DNA of 64,000 nucleotides, taken from assembly GCA_045661225.1 (NCBI GenBank), contig JAZRFF010000003.1, positions 1-64,000 of the forward strand. Direction: 5' to 3'. This document shows positions 1 through 8,591 of the stretch, one piece after another. The notes beneath the pieces are model-generated. The model was not told the origin of the DNA. It saw only the letters and a list, made by a program, of their open reading frames with translations, and searched no databases. The first letter of the stretch is position 1. The number at the start of each line of letters is the position of its first letter. The position numbers and the translations under genes are program-made. The stretch comes from HGM04593 sp045661225 (GTDB lineage Bacteria > Bacteroidota > Bacteroidia > Bacteroidales > Bacteroidaceae).

Positions 1-158
1 CACGCACACAGCGAGCGTAAGCAGGCTCGACAACAAAGTTGTCAATGGGGTAACCTTTGGAACTAAAATGCAATTTTAGTCGACGAAGCGCACAGCAATA
101 GGTCACGCGACGTGTGGCGCAGTCACACCGCGTGGGTTGCGTAAAGTGCGCGAGTCAA
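1..158. repeat. Structured direct repeat, copy 1
   Basis: First of two near-identical copies (second at 216-372, offset 215). Three hairpins are visible: GACAAC-AAA-GTTGTC at 28-42, ACTAAAAT-GCA-ATTTTAGT at 62-80, and CACGCG-(AC)-GTGTG...CACAC-CGCGTG at 104-134. Short reading frames cross it but nothing resembles a protein. The copy may extend left beyond the window. Identity of the repeat family is unknown. Confidence 0.8.
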
Positions 159-215
159 TTAGCCCCAATTTTAATCGGCGAAGGCTGCGATTAAGCGAGC
201 GGGCGGGAACTTGTT

Positions 216-372
216 CACGCACACAGCGAGCGTAAGCAGGCTCGACAACAAAGTTGTCAATGGGGTAATTTGTGGAATTAAAATAAATTTTAATCGACAA
301 AGCGCACAGCAATAGGTCACGCGACGTGTGGCGCAGTCACACCGCGTGGATTGCGCAAAGTGCGCGAGTCAA
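216..372. repeat. Structured direct repeat, copy 2
   Basis: Second copy of the element at 1-158. The sequence between the copies (159-215) is unique and has a small TTAATCG...CGATTAA hairpin at about 171-194. The middle stem is ATTAAAAT-AA-ATTTTAAT here, so both arms changed relative to copy 1 while pairing was kept. The GTGTG/CACAC stem is identical in both copies. Confidence 0.8.
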
Positions 373-446
373 CTTAACCCACGAGACGCGGAGCGGCTAT
401 TAAAAATCGATTTATTTTCTCATAAAATAAATGTAATTAAGTGCCG

Positions 447-477
447 GGGTATGATGGGCAACCATCATACCCTTTTT
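447..477 (+). terminator. Rho-independent terminator upstream of the 553 gene
   Basis: An 11-bp perfect stem (447-457 with 462-472, loop GCAA) is followed by TTTTT. It reads on the plus strand, yet no plus-strand gene lies between position 1 and here, so it must end a transcript coming from left of the window or from the repeat region itself. Confidence 0.75.
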
Positions 478-520
478 GTTAAAAAACAAAGAAAAACAAA
501 CAAAGTTTTTAAATTATAAT

Positions 521-528
521 TATTTTTG
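521..528 (+). promoter_or_regulatory. Possible -7 element (TATTTTTG)
   Basis: Matches the Bacteroidota TAnnTTTG -7 box 25 nt before the start at 553. I see no good TTG at -33, so it is tentative. Confidence 0.4.
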
Positions 529-552
529 AAACAATAATCCAATTCTATAAAA

Positions 553-3003
553 ATGAAAAAACTTCACCTAACGATTTTGACACTCTGTTTGCTGGTTGTT
601 CAGCCGGCAACAGCAACCTCGGGAATAGGGCTGAGGTTCAACCGTACAGGCACCGATGCCGGCAGCGTTGCCATAACCGTTGTCAACGAGAACGGCACGG
701 AGATAGAGGGAGCTACCGCAACCCTACAATCGTCACACACCCTAAAGGGCGATGGCGGAGCCGTCACAAGCAGTATCATCTGCCCTAATGTAAACGGAAA
801 CACCAACCCCACTATCACGCTAACATTCAGCATAAGCGGAATTCCCACCGGCCTGACATTCAAGAACATAAATCTCGACATACACGCACTCAACGGTTCA
901 AGCAATTACCAGGAGAACAACGACGGTGTCACACGACGTTGGAATGTCGCAGCCGACATAAACGGAACCCAATTAGGCACACTCGCCGACATTGATATTG
1001 CCGCAAACGTAGGCACACAAGGCAACGTACATAAAGTGTGGGCAATTGAAAGCGCCAACAGCATCAATTGCAGCAACACCGCGACTTTAACGCTTACAAT
1101 AACAAAAGGCTCCGACAACGCCGGCTGTTTCTTCGGCCTGAGCGAGATATTCCTGGGAGCAAACGCAACAACCCCCACTCCGGAGCCCGAACCGGAACCG
1201 GAGCCCGACCCTACCCCCACACCCGAAGAGAGCGACGGTAAGGTGTACTACATTACCTGGAAGAACACCGGTACAAACTACATCACCGAGGAGAGCGACA
1301 ACCGTATGACGGTACAGTCGAAAAACGCGACGAAGGCGCAATTCTGGCAGTTTATTCCTACGGGCAACAACAATTGCTACTACATTAAGAACACCGCGAC
1401 CGGACGCTACATAGGCAGTTGCGACCTTACACCATCGTCGGCCTCAAAGATTTACACAACCACCACTCCCACAGAATACTATGTAGGCAAGACCTCTGCC
1501 ACAAGCGGCGAAATTGCCGGTTGCTACTATCTGAGTTCTACCGACTGTGCAAATTACGACAAAGAGAACAACGGCCCACGCGCGCTCAACAAAGACGGAG
1601 CGTCGGACTATGTCATCACCTGGCAAGCAGGCACAACCCGCGTAGGTTCATACTGGACACTCACCGAAACACCCGACCTATACGAAATTCGTCCTTTTGA
1701 GGCAAGCACGGCTATAGGCAGCATTGGAGCAAGCTACAGCGTAGAGAGCAAAGAGGGCAAGAGCCTCACTATAACCGACGGAACAGTAGCGCTCGCCGTC
1801 CCCGATGCGTTCGACGAGTTTCAAGAGTGGTACTTTGTGGGCACAAGCAACGCCGACGGCTGGATTATAGCTTCGGCTGCCGAACCGGCAACAACTGTAG
1901 GCATCGTCGATGGCAATATTATTGCCGGCGAGCAGTTACAGACAAAATGGAAACTCAATGCGAGCAAAGAGCAAAAAGGATACTTCTACTTTACAAGTGG
2001 CGGCAGCACGCTAAAAGTTGATGGCGACAGCCTATTCCGTTTCAGCCGTCAACGCAGTGCATACGCACGCCGTCTGCACATATACAACAACCCCTGCGGA
2101 AGCACAGGCGACAACTACCTGAAGAGAATAAACATTCAGGGCGAAGGCGCAACAGACAATATAGTATATGAATCGCAGACAAAGCCCGGCACGTGGCACG
2201 TAGTATATGCCGGCGACAAAGGCGCAGTAACCAAGGGAGGCACATTCAACGTCGACGCCACTCTTGCAAGCAACGCATCGAGCGCAACAACAGTTGTCGC
2301 ACACTTCGACTGGAACGGCGACGGAATATTCGAAACAGCCTGCCCGCTCAACATCAACGGCACACAATGCCACGCCGAGGTTACCGTACCGGAGTGGGCC
2401 GCAAATGTACAGACACGTATGCGCTTGCGCGTGAACAGCAACGGGCTCGACCTTGCCGAAGATGACGTAATAGGCTTCATATACGACCTGCACATAAAGG
2501 TTGTCTATCCACAGGAGGAACGCACCGTAACTATCAGCGTAAATTCGTGGGAGCGCGGCACTGCAACCCTGTCGCAAAGCGCCGACGGTTACGCATACGG
2601 CACAACGCTGACAGCAACAGCAACCCCCATTGGAAACGCAAGGTTCATCTGCTGGCGCGAAGAAGGCGTCGTTGTATCGACAGAGACCAATTACACATTC
2701 ACAGTAGACCGCAACGTAAACCTTAAGGCATACTTTACCCCAAACACCGACGAAAGCAGCTACCCCACAGCGGTACAAGAGGTTGCGGCAACCGAGGCTG
2801 TCACCGTCGACATTAACGGCAGTTACATTACAGCCATCGGTGACGGCATAGAGAGTATGAGCCTATACACCGTCGACGCAGCGCTCATTGCAAAGGTCAA
2901 CGGCACAAGCCTATACACCGGCAACGTAAAAGAAGGTCTTTATATCTTGCGCATAAACACAGCCGCAGGATACAAAAACCTTAAAATATTCATCAAGAAA
3001 TAA
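553..3003 (+). CDS. Secreted multidomain protein with ricin-like, GEVED-like and InlB-type domains
   Basis: An 816-residue exported protein. A signal peptide covers residues 1-21 or so. An unrecognised N-terminal domain runs to about 205, then a Pro/Glu-rich linker (about 207-226). Residues 230-375 resemble a ricin-type or related beta-trefoil glycan-binding module (WKNTG, FWQFIP, GRYIG). About 540-650 is a GEVED-like beta domain (HFDWNGDGIFE), and about 655-730 an InlB/Listeria-Bacteroides repeat (GTATLSQSADGYAYGTTLTA). The last 70 residues look like a type A T9SS sorting domain (GLYILRINT, basic C-terminus). No catalytic motif is recognised. It lies 22 bp upstream of a sulfatase gene and is probably co-transcribed, so a glycan-binding partner of that enzyme is an inference. 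The first ATG is preceded by an A-rich leader with no strong SD. Confidence 0.85.
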   Translation: MKKLHLTILTLCLLVVQPATATSGIGLRFNRTGTDAGSVAITVVNENGTEIEGATATLQSSHTLKGDGGAVTSSIICPNVNGNTNPTITLTFSISGIPTGLTFKNINLDIHALNGSSNYQENNDGVTRRWNVAADINGTQLGTLADIDIAANVGTQGNVHKVWAIESANSINCSNTATLTLTITKGSDNAGCFFGLSEIFLGANATTPTPEPEPEPEPDPTPTPEESDGKVYYITWKNTGTNYITEESDNRMTVQSKNATKAQFWQFIPTGNNNCYYIKNTATGRYIGSCDLTPSSASKIYTTTTPTEYYVGKTSATSGEIAGCYYLSSTDCANYDKENNGPRALNKDGASDYVITWQAGTTRVGSYWTLTETPDLYEIRPFEASTAIGSIGASYSVESKEGKSLTITDGTVALAVPDAFDEFQEWYFVGTSNADGWIIASAAEPATTVGIVDGNIIAGEQLQTKWKLNASKEQKGYFYFTSGGSTLKVDGDSLFRFSRQRSAYARRLHIYNNPCGSTGDNYLKRINIQGEGATDNIVYESQTKPGTWHVVYAGDKGAVTKGGTFNVDATLASNASSATTVVAHFDWNGDGIFETACPLNINGTQCHAEVTVPEWAANVQTRMRLRVNSNGLDLAEDDVIGFIYDLHIKVVYPQEERTVTISVNSWERGTATLSQSADGYAYGTTLTATATPIGNARFICWREEGVVVSTETNYTFTVDRNVNLKAYFTPNTDESSYPTAVQEVAATEAVTVDINGSYITAIGDGIESMSLYTVDAALIAKVNGTSLYTGNVKEGLYILRINTAAGYKNLKIFIKK

Positions 3004-3025
3004 AAACCGATTAACACAATAAAGT

Positions 3026-4546
3026 ATGAACAACAATAAATTACTACTTTTCGGTTGCGGACTGCTCGCGTCGGCAACAATGCAGGCACAAGAGGCCGAA
3101 CGCCCCAACATCATATACATTATGTGCGACGACCTCGGTTACGCCGACGTCGGTTGCTACGGACAACAGTACATAAGCACCCCCAACCTTGACCGAATGG
3201 CAGCCGAGGGTATGCGCTTTACACAGGCATACGCAGGCAGCCCCGTCAGCGCTCCGTCACGCGCCTGCTTTATGACAGGCCAGCACACCGGACACACAAA
3301 GGTACGCGGTAACAAAGAGTACCGCATAGGCTCTATAACATACGGCAAGACAACCGACCCCACTCAGACAGGCCAAGAGCCCTACGATCCCAACCACATT
3401 ATACTGCCCGAGATTATGAAGGACAACGGCTACACCACCGGAATGTTCGGTAAATGGGCAGGCGGATACGAAGGGTCGGAGTCGACACCCGACAAACGCG
3501 GCATTGACCGATACTACGGCTTTATGTGTCAATTCCAGGCACACCTCTACTACCCGAATTTCCTAAATTCGTATGACCGTGAGGCCGGCGACACCGGGGT
3601 ACGTCGCGAAATTCTGCAAAACAACATAAACTACGGTATGCACGGCGAGGACTACAAGAACCGCCGCGACTATTCGGCCGACCTCATTCACCAGGAGGCT
3701 ATGGAGTGGATTGACAAGCAGACAGCCGACAAGCCTTTCTTCGGAATATTTACATACACCCTGCCACACGCCGAACTTGCACAGCCCAACGACTCTATTC
3801 TACAGGCCTACCAAGGAGCATTCTGTCAAGAGAAGAGCTACGGTGGCGATGCAGGGTCACGTTACAACCCCACAAACATTGCGCACCAGCAATTTGCGGC
3901 AATGGTAACAAGGCTTGACGCCTATGTAGGCGAGGTGCTTGACAAACTGCGCGAAAAAGGGTTCGACAAGAACACCCTTGTAATATTCACCAGCGACAAC
4001 GGCCCCCACACCGAGGGCGGAGGCGACCCCGACTACTTCAATACCGAAAAGTTACTGCGTGGCACAAAGCGCTCGACAACCGAAGGCGGTATAAGAGTAC
4101 CATTCATCGCTTGGTGGCCGGGCGAGATTGAGGCAGGTGTAACTAACGAGCATCAGCTTGCTTTCTACGACCTTATGCCCACATTCTGCGACGTTGCAGG
4201 CATTGACAACTATGTTGAGCGTTACACCAACAAGAGCCTTGCTGTCGATTACTTCGACGGTCTCTCGTTTGCCCCCACACTGCTTGGCGAGGGTGAGCAG
4301 CAGCAGCACGATTTTCTCTACTGGGAGTTCCACGAGACCAATATGATGGCACTGCGTATGGGCAACTGGAAGCTTGTAGTGCAGAACGGCAATTGCAGTC
4401 TGTACGACCTTGTAACCGACACCCACGAGGACAACAACCTTGCAGCACAATACCCCGATATTGTCGCTAAGATGAAGGAGATTATCCTGCGCGAGCACAC
4501 TCCAAGCAACATACAGCAGTTTAACAGTATAACCCTGCCCCAATAA
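3026..4546 (+). CDS. Secreted sulfatase, serine-type (S1 family)
   Basis: A 506-residue type I sulfatase that hydrolyses sulfate esters, probably on a polysaccharide or glycosaminoglycan. A signal peptide ends near residue 22. Metal ligands D35/D36 (MCDDLGY) are followed by the maturation motif SAPSR at 75-79. The serine must be converted to formylglycine, which in anaerobes is done by the radical SAM enzyme anSME. A second metal site is SDNGPHTEGG near residue 330. It is the second gene of a probable operon with the secreted protein at 553 and ends just before a terminator hairpin. The subfamily, and so the substrate, cannot be read from the sequence. Confidence 0.93.
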   Translation: MNNNKLLLFGCGLLASATMQAQEAERPNIIYIMCDDLGYADVGCYGQQYISTPNLDRMAAEGMRFTQAYAGSPVSAPSRACFMTGQHTGHTKVRGNKEYRIGSITYGKTTDPTQTGQEPYDPNHIILPEIMKDNGYTTGMFGKWAGGYEGSESTPDKRGIDRYYGFMCQFQAHLYYPNFLNSYDREAGDTGVRREILQNNINYGMHGEDYKNRRDYSADLIHQEAMEWIDKQTADKPFFGIFTYTLPHAELAQPNDSILQAYQGAFCQEKSYGGDAGSRYNPTNIAHQQFAAMVTRLDAYVGEVLDKLREKGFDKNTLVIFTSDNGPHTEGGGDPDYFNTEKLLRGTKRSTTEGGIRVPFIAWWPGEIEAGVTNEHQLAFYDLMPTFCDVAGIDNYVERYTNKSLAVDYFDGLSFAPTLLGEGEQQQHDFLYWEFHETNMMALRMGNWKLVVQNGNCSLYDLVTDTHEDNNLAAQYPDIVAKMKEIILREHTPSNIQQFNSITLPQ

Positions 4547-4567
4547 TAAAAAGAGGCTGATATAAAC

Positions 4568-4603
4568 AATCATCGGGCCGCGTATGCGACCCGATGATTT
4601 TAT
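4568..4603. terminator. Terminator between sulfatase and radical SAM genes
   Basis: Stem AATCATCGGG/CCCGATGATT (4568-4577 with 4590-4599), inner GCG/CGC, then TTTATT on the plus strand. It sits between two convergent genes and probably serves mainly the sulfatase transcript. Confidence 0.65.
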
Positions 4604-4641
4604 TAAACCCCTACAAGCAACGAGAGCACCGCAACGGCGTA

Positions 4642-5490
4642 CTATTCGCCCCGTCCAAGGAGTTTTTTTATAACATTAGCGTAACCGCAGCGGCGGCAGA
4701 GAGGTTCAACCGCTACGTGACGCGTAAAACCATCATAAAGAGCCTTTGCCCGCGGCGACGAGAGAATGTCGGCAAGCGGACGGTCAAAGAGGTTGCCTAA
4801 GGGTATAGCTCCGGCGTGGTCAAGACAACAAGGCACCACCGTTCCATCGACAAGCACCCCCACCTGATTGCGCAGAGCATAGCAGAAAGCCTCCTCGCGC
4901 GCATTTTCGCAACGCTCGGCATCGGGCCATTCGAACATACGCCCATACTCAATATAGATATTATCACTCACACGCCAGCCATCGTGACGCTCGTGCCAAG
5001 GACGCGGACAGTGTCGGGCAACAAGGTCGAGCAACAACTCATTCTCCTTGTCGTAACCACCCTGATTCCACAGACGCAACACAATAATGACGCCACGTTC
5101 GGCAGCCGCCTTTGCAAAGGACATCACCTCGTCGACATACTGCTGCGGATTCTCCTTTCCATTACCCTCGTGCGAGTGAAGCGACACTTGAACCTTATGC
5201 GGCTGTGCATCAATGAGCGAATGTGCCCTTGAGAGCAAAGTTCCGTTAGTCGTGAGCACCGGCACAAACCCTTTATCTCGCGCCATAGCCACAAACAGAG
5301 GCAACGACGGGTGCAACAAAGGCTCCCCCATCAAATGAAAATAGAGGAACTTAACCTCGCCGCGCAAACGGTCGGTCAGCGTGTCAAACTCCTCTGCCGT
5401 AAGCGTTCGCTTGGGCCTGTCGGTCTTCGGGCAGAAGATGCAGTCAAGGTTGCATATATTTGTTATTTCAAGATAACAGCGGGTAATCAT
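4642..5490 (-). CDS. Radical SAM protein with SPASM-like C-terminus
   Basis: A 282-residue radical SAM enzyme. The [4Fe-4S] motif CNLDCIFC lies near residues 13-20, GEP at about 57-59 follows the first repeats, and the C-terminus holds further cysteines (CCLDHAG about 223-229; CRRCGY near 268-273) typical of a shortened SPASM/twitch auxiliary cluster domain. It probably modifies a peptide or protein, but the substrate is unknown. It is convergent with a Ser-type sulfatase, which needs a radical SAM maturase. However, anSME proteins are about 370-420 residues with a longer SPASM domain, so I do not assign that role. The start at MITRCYLEIT places the cluster motif at the normal distance. Confidence 0.85.
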   Translation of the reverse strand: MITRCYLEITNICNLDCIFCPKTDRPKRTLTAEEFDTLTDRLRGEVKFLYFHLMGEPLLHPSLPLFVAMARDKGFVPVLTTNGTLLSRAHSLIDAQPHKVQVSLHSHEGNGKENPQQYVDEVMSFAKAAAERGVIIVLRLWNQGGYDKENELLLDLVARHCPRPWHERHDGWRVSDNIYIEYGRMFEWPDAERCENAREEAFCYALRNQVGVLVDGTVVPCCLDHAGAIPLGNLFDRPLADILSSPRAKALYDGFTRHVAVEPLCRRCGYANVIKKLLGRGE

Positions 5491-5512
5491 AAAAAGCGCA
5501 GAATTTATATAA

Positions 5513-5540
5513 AAAAATAAGAGAACAGTGCGCTGTTCTC
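5513..5540 (-). terminator. Terminator of tRNA-Lys
   Basis: A perfect stem GAGAACAG/CTGTTCTC with a 4-nt loop (5521-5540) is followed on the minus strand by a T-rich run (complement of 5513-5520). It starts 9 bp after the tRNA 3' end. Confidence 0.85.
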
Positions 5541-5549
5541 TTACTCCGT

Positions 5550-5621
5550 GACTCGCTTGGGGCTCGAACCCAAGACCCCATCCTTAAAAGGGATGTGCTC
5601 TACCTGCTGAGCTAGCGAGTC
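5550..5621 (-). tRNA. tRNA-Lys (UUU)
   Basis: Folds as a canonical 72-nt cloverleaf: acceptor GACTCGC/GCGAGTC, D stem GCTC/GAGC, anticodon stem CATCC/GGATG with loop CTTTTAA (anticodon TTT), T arm TTGGG-TTCGAGC-CCCAA. CCA is not encoded. It has its own promoter and terminator. Confidence 0.97.
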
Positions 5622-5645
5622 TACCTAATCGCCGTTAAGCGAGTG

Positions 5646-5676
5646 CAAAGATAGCAACATTTTTTAAATCCGCAAA
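5646..5676 (-). promoter_or_regulatory. Promoter of tRNA-Lys
   Basis: Minus strand: TTTG (5676-5673), a 19-nt spacer, then TATCTTTG (5653-5646), the Bacteroidota -33/-7 consensus, 24 nt before the mature tRNA 5' end. Confidence 0.8.
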
Positions 5677-5741
5677 AAATAAAGACCGTTTTTTGCAATA
5701 ATAGTACTTTTTTTTAATCACAAAAGAGTAGAAAGCATCAC

Positions 5742-6935
5742 CTACTCCGTTGCTTCATCGGTTTCAGTGTTTACTTTTCCAGCATCGGACGCAATATTGT
5801 TTCCGGCAAAGGTAGTTGTGTCAATAGCCTCCCTGAAGATACTCTCTTCATCGTCCTTGTACTCATCGGACACCTCGTGGTAGCGTTTGAGGTAACCCAG
5901 GATAAGCGTTGTAAGAGGCAATGCCACAATCATTCCCAACAAGCCCAGCAGATGCCCCCAGATTGAGAGTGAGAGCAAAATTACCGCCGGGTGCAGATTC
6001 ATACGACGTCCCATAATGCGTGGCACCAGGAAAAGGTCCTGTATAGCCTGAACCACCGCGAGCACCGCAAGCGCCGAAAGGAATATCAGCCAGAAATCGC
6101 CACCGGTGTTTGCCGCTTTAAGCATAGAAAGCAACGCCATAGGAATGAGCGACAGGGCTTGCAAATAAGGTACAAGATTAAGCATACCTATGAACATTCC
6201 AAAAGCTATTGCAACAGGAAAATCTATAATAATAAAGCCTAATGAAAAAAGTACACCCACGCAAAAAGCGACAAGAGCCTGCCCGCGAAAATACTGGTTC
6301 ATACCGTTTACAAGGTCGCCCCATAATTTCCCGGCCACACCACGCCAACGCTTGGGGATATAAAGTTTCCACGAGTCGGAAAGGCGTTCAAAATCGAGCA
6401 ATATAAAAAAGAGATAAAGCAGAATTATTCCCACCGTAAACACCTCTTGCACAACATCAACCGTGCCAAAGACCAACATCTGCAATTTGTCGAGCGCAAC
6501 CTGATTGAGTTCGGCACCAACCCCACTGCTTAAAAACGAGGCAAGGCCGTTCCTCTCGGCAACACCCTTGAAAAGCTCTATCACAGGTTCAGGAATAGTG
6601 CTGTTGGTGAGATTCTGACTGAGAAACGCCATTGTGACATCTTTCAAAGCAAACATTTCGCTTATCATAGACGGCAACACAAGCATAAGCATTCCGTACA
6701 CAACCAGACAGATAAAAACCAACGTAACCACAATTGAGAGCATACGGAAACGCAGACGCATCTTGTTCTGCACAAAGGAGACCAACGGCTGCAAGAGATA
6801 AGCCAAAAGCCACGCTATTGCAAAGGGCAACAAGACAGCACTAAGACTGTCAAGGACAAAATATGCGATAGTGAGCGCCATACCCAGTAGCACAATACGC
6901 AAAAAACGCCCCAGAGAGACCTCATTCTGTTTCAT
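5742..6935 (-). CDS. AI-2E family transporter (PerM/YdiK type)
   Basis: A 397-residue polytopic inner-membrane protein with about eight hydrophobic segments, in the two-block arrangement of the AI-2E/UPF0118 family: an N-terminal pair, a long soluble middle part (about 120-150), then helices with the conserved PYLQ and LVPRIMGR regions. The family includes exporters of quorum signals and other small molecules and also Na+/H+ antiporters, so the substrate is not predictable. It starts 23 bp after rsmI stops, and the two are probably one transcript. The hydrophilic acidic C-terminal tail (from about 355) is not conserved. Confidence 0.88.
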   Translation of the reverse strand: MKQNEVSLGRFLRIVLLGMALTIAYFVLDSLSAVLLPFAIAWLLAYLLQPLVSFVQNKMRLRFRMLSIVVTLVFICLVVYGMLMLVLPSMISEMFALKDVTMAFLSQNLTNSTIPEPVIELFKGVAERNGLASFLSSGVGAELNQVALDKLQMLVFGTVDVVQEVFTVGIILLYLFFILLDFERLSDSWKLYIPKRWRGVAGKLWGDLVNGMNQYFRGQALVAFCVGVLFSLGFIIIDFPVAIAFGMFIGMLNLVPYLQALSLIPMALLSMLKAANTGGDFWLIFLSALAVLAVVQAIQDLFLVPRIMGRRMNLHPAVILLSLSIWGHLLGLLGMIVALPLTTLILGYLKRYHEVSDEYKDDEESIFREAIDTTTFAGNNIASDAGKVNTETDEATE

Positions 6936-6958
6936 AGGATAAGAATTCTAATGTTACA

Positions 6959-7651
6959 CTACTCCTCATCGACAGGCTCGGTGGCACTGCCTACAAGAAG
7001 AACAAACTCGCCGCGCGGTTCGTTCTTTGTAAAATGCTCGACAAGCGAGGCAAGCGAACCACGCACACACTCCTCGTGCAGTTTGGAAATTTCGCGCACT
7101 GCAGCCGCCTGACGGTCAGGTCCAAGCACCTCGGCAAGCTGAGTAAGAGTCTTAAGCACCCTGTAAGGCGACTCATAGAATACTATAGTGCGCTGCTCAT
7201 CTTTAAGAAAGTTAAGCCTCGTTTGACGCCCCTTCTTCTGCGGCAGAAAACCCTCGAACACAAACTTATCGCAAGGCAGCCCCGAACAGACGAGCGCCGG
7301 CACAAAGGCTGTTGCACCCGGGAGGCACTGTACCTCTATGCCGCAACGCACCGACTCGCGCACAAGCAAAAATCCGGGGTCGGAGATTCCCGGCGTTCCG
7401 GCGTCCGAGATTAGCGCGACGTGTCGTTCGCAATTTCTTATGCGCTCGGCAAGCGCACCCACAGTCTTATGCTCGTTAAATTTGTGGTGCGAATACATAG
7501 GCACCTGAATATCGAGGTGCTTGAGCAGTTTAGCCGACGTACGGGTATCCTCGGCAAGAATAAAGTCCGCCTCTTTGAGTATGCGTATCGCGCGCAGAGT
7601 AATATCTTCGAGATTACCCACCGGAGTGGGTACTATATACAAAATTCCCAT
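6959..7651 (-). CDS. rsmI: 16S rRNA 2'-O-methyltransferase RsmI
   Basis: A 230-residue tetrapyrrole-methylase-fold enzyme that methylates the 2'-O of C1402 in 16S rRNA using SAM, tuning decoding fidelity. Signatures: N-terminal YIVPTPVGNLEDIT, LAEDTRTSAKLL, SDAGTPGISDPG near residues 82-93, LPGATAFVPAL, and the family-typical FYESPYR. The length is slightly short of the about 280 of E. coli RsmI because the small C-terminal domain is absent, as is usual in Bacteroidota. A second, more divergent member lies at 28514-29218. It is the first gene of a probable operon with the AI-2E family transporter. Confidence 0.95.
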   Translation of the reverse strand: MGILYIVPTPVGNLEDITLRAIRILKEADFILAEDTRTSAKLLKHLDIQVPMYSHHKFNEHKTVGALAERIRNCERHVALISDAGTPGISDPGFLLVRESVRCGIEVQCLPGATAFVPALVCSGLPCDKFVFEGFLPQKKGRQTRLNFLKDEQRTIVFYESPYRVLKTLTQLAEVLGPDRQAAAVREISKLHEECVRGSLASLVEHFTKNEPRGEFVLLVGSATEPVDEE

Positions 7652-7826
7652 AATTATTAAGTTATCCGATGCAAAATAAACATTTTTACCCCAACAACGC
7701 TAAAAAAAAGCGCATTATTTATTGCGCAAAAGCGAATTAAAATCTTTTAAGCAGCGATACAGAGAGGCACAGCAGCACAAGAAGAACAAAAATGCGAGTA
7801 TGTTTTATTTTCTGCCCGTTTCTTAT

Positions 7827-7834
7827 TAACTTTG
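7827..7834 (+). promoter_or_regulatory. -7 element upstream of HAD/asparaginase operon
   Basis: TAACTTTG matches the TAnnTTTG -7 box. Transcription would start near 7842, giving a leader of about 50 nt before the start at 7892. The -33 region is only T-rich. Confidence 0.55.
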
Positions 7835-7891
7835 TGGCTGTTAAGCTCCTTAACGCCGAGCGCCTGTACCCCGAACACACACCTAAGCACG

Positions 7892-8587
7892 ATGCAAAGA
7901 TACAAGCACCTATTTATAGACCTCGACGACACCATATACGATTTCTCCTACGCTTCGCGCGAGGCGTTCCGCGAGACATATGCCCTGTTAGGTTACGAGC
8001 GTTTCTTTGAATCGTTCGACCATTATATGAGTATATACACACCCTATAACCTTGAACTGTGGAAGGAGTATGGCAAAGGCAATATTACAAAGGCCGAGCT
8101 CAACAGCAGGCGTTACAGCCACCCGCTGGAGGTTGCAGGCATACACGACCAGACGCTTGCCGACACATTCTGCCGCGAGGCATTGAGCCGCATTCCCACC
8201 AAAGGCAATCTTATGCCCGGAGCGCGCGAACTGCTCGACTACCTGCGCCCCAAATACCGTATGTACATACTGTCGAACGGTTTTACGGAACTACAGTCAC
8301 ATAAGATGCGCACTGCAGGCATCGATGGATATTTTGATGCACTCATTTTGTCCGAGGATATTGGAGTGAACAAGCCCGACCCCAGACTCTTTGAGTATGC
8401 ACTTGAGAGAACAGGCGCAAGCATCGGTGAGAGCATTATGATAGGCGATATGTTCGAGACAGACATTGCCGGCGCAGCAGGCATTGGAATGCCGCAGATA
8501 TTCTACAACCCCAAAAACGTGCAGAACCTGCCGTTCGCGCCAACATACGAGGTGAGCAATTTGTTAGACATTAAAGAAATACTATAA
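7892..8587 (+). CDS. HAD-superfamily hydrolase, YjjG/YfnB type
   Basis: A 231-residue HAD phosphatase. Motif I is DLDDT (FIDLDDTIYDF) near residues 9-13, motif II is SNGF, motif III the Lys in GVNKPDP, and motif IV is GDMFETDIAGA. The helical cap between motifs I and II is type C1. Its pattern matches the YjjG/YfnB pyrimidine 5'-nucleotidase group, but the exact substrate is uncertain. I chose the internal ATG because it places the DxD motif at the usual N-terminal position and because a longer version would begin inside the promoter. It is 4 bp from the asparaginase gene and certainly in the same transcript. Confidence 0.9.
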   Translation: MQRYKHLFIDLDDTIYDFSYASREAFRETYALLGYERFFESFDHYMSIYTPYNLELWKEYGKGNITKAELNSRRYSHPLEVAGIHDQTLADTFCREALSRIPTKGNLMPGARELLDYLRPKYRMYILSNGFTELQSHKMRTAGIDGYFDALILSEDIGVNKPDPRLFEYALERTGASIGESIMIGDMFETDIAGAAGIGMPQIFYNPKNVQNLPFAPTYEVSNLLDIKEIL

Positions 8588-8591
8588 GACT

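Noticed and set aside
103..519. Short frames across the first repeats
   Set aside because: They follow the repeat units and end in the hairpins; no homology signal.
4642..5490. Anaerobic sulfatase-maturating enzyme (anSME)
   Set aside because: Only 282 residues with a short C-terminal Cys set; anSME has two full auxiliary clusters in about 400 residues.
7832..7891. 20-codon N-terminal extension of the HAD hydrolase
   Set aside because: It overlaps the -7 box and moves the DxD motif away from its usual N-terminal place.
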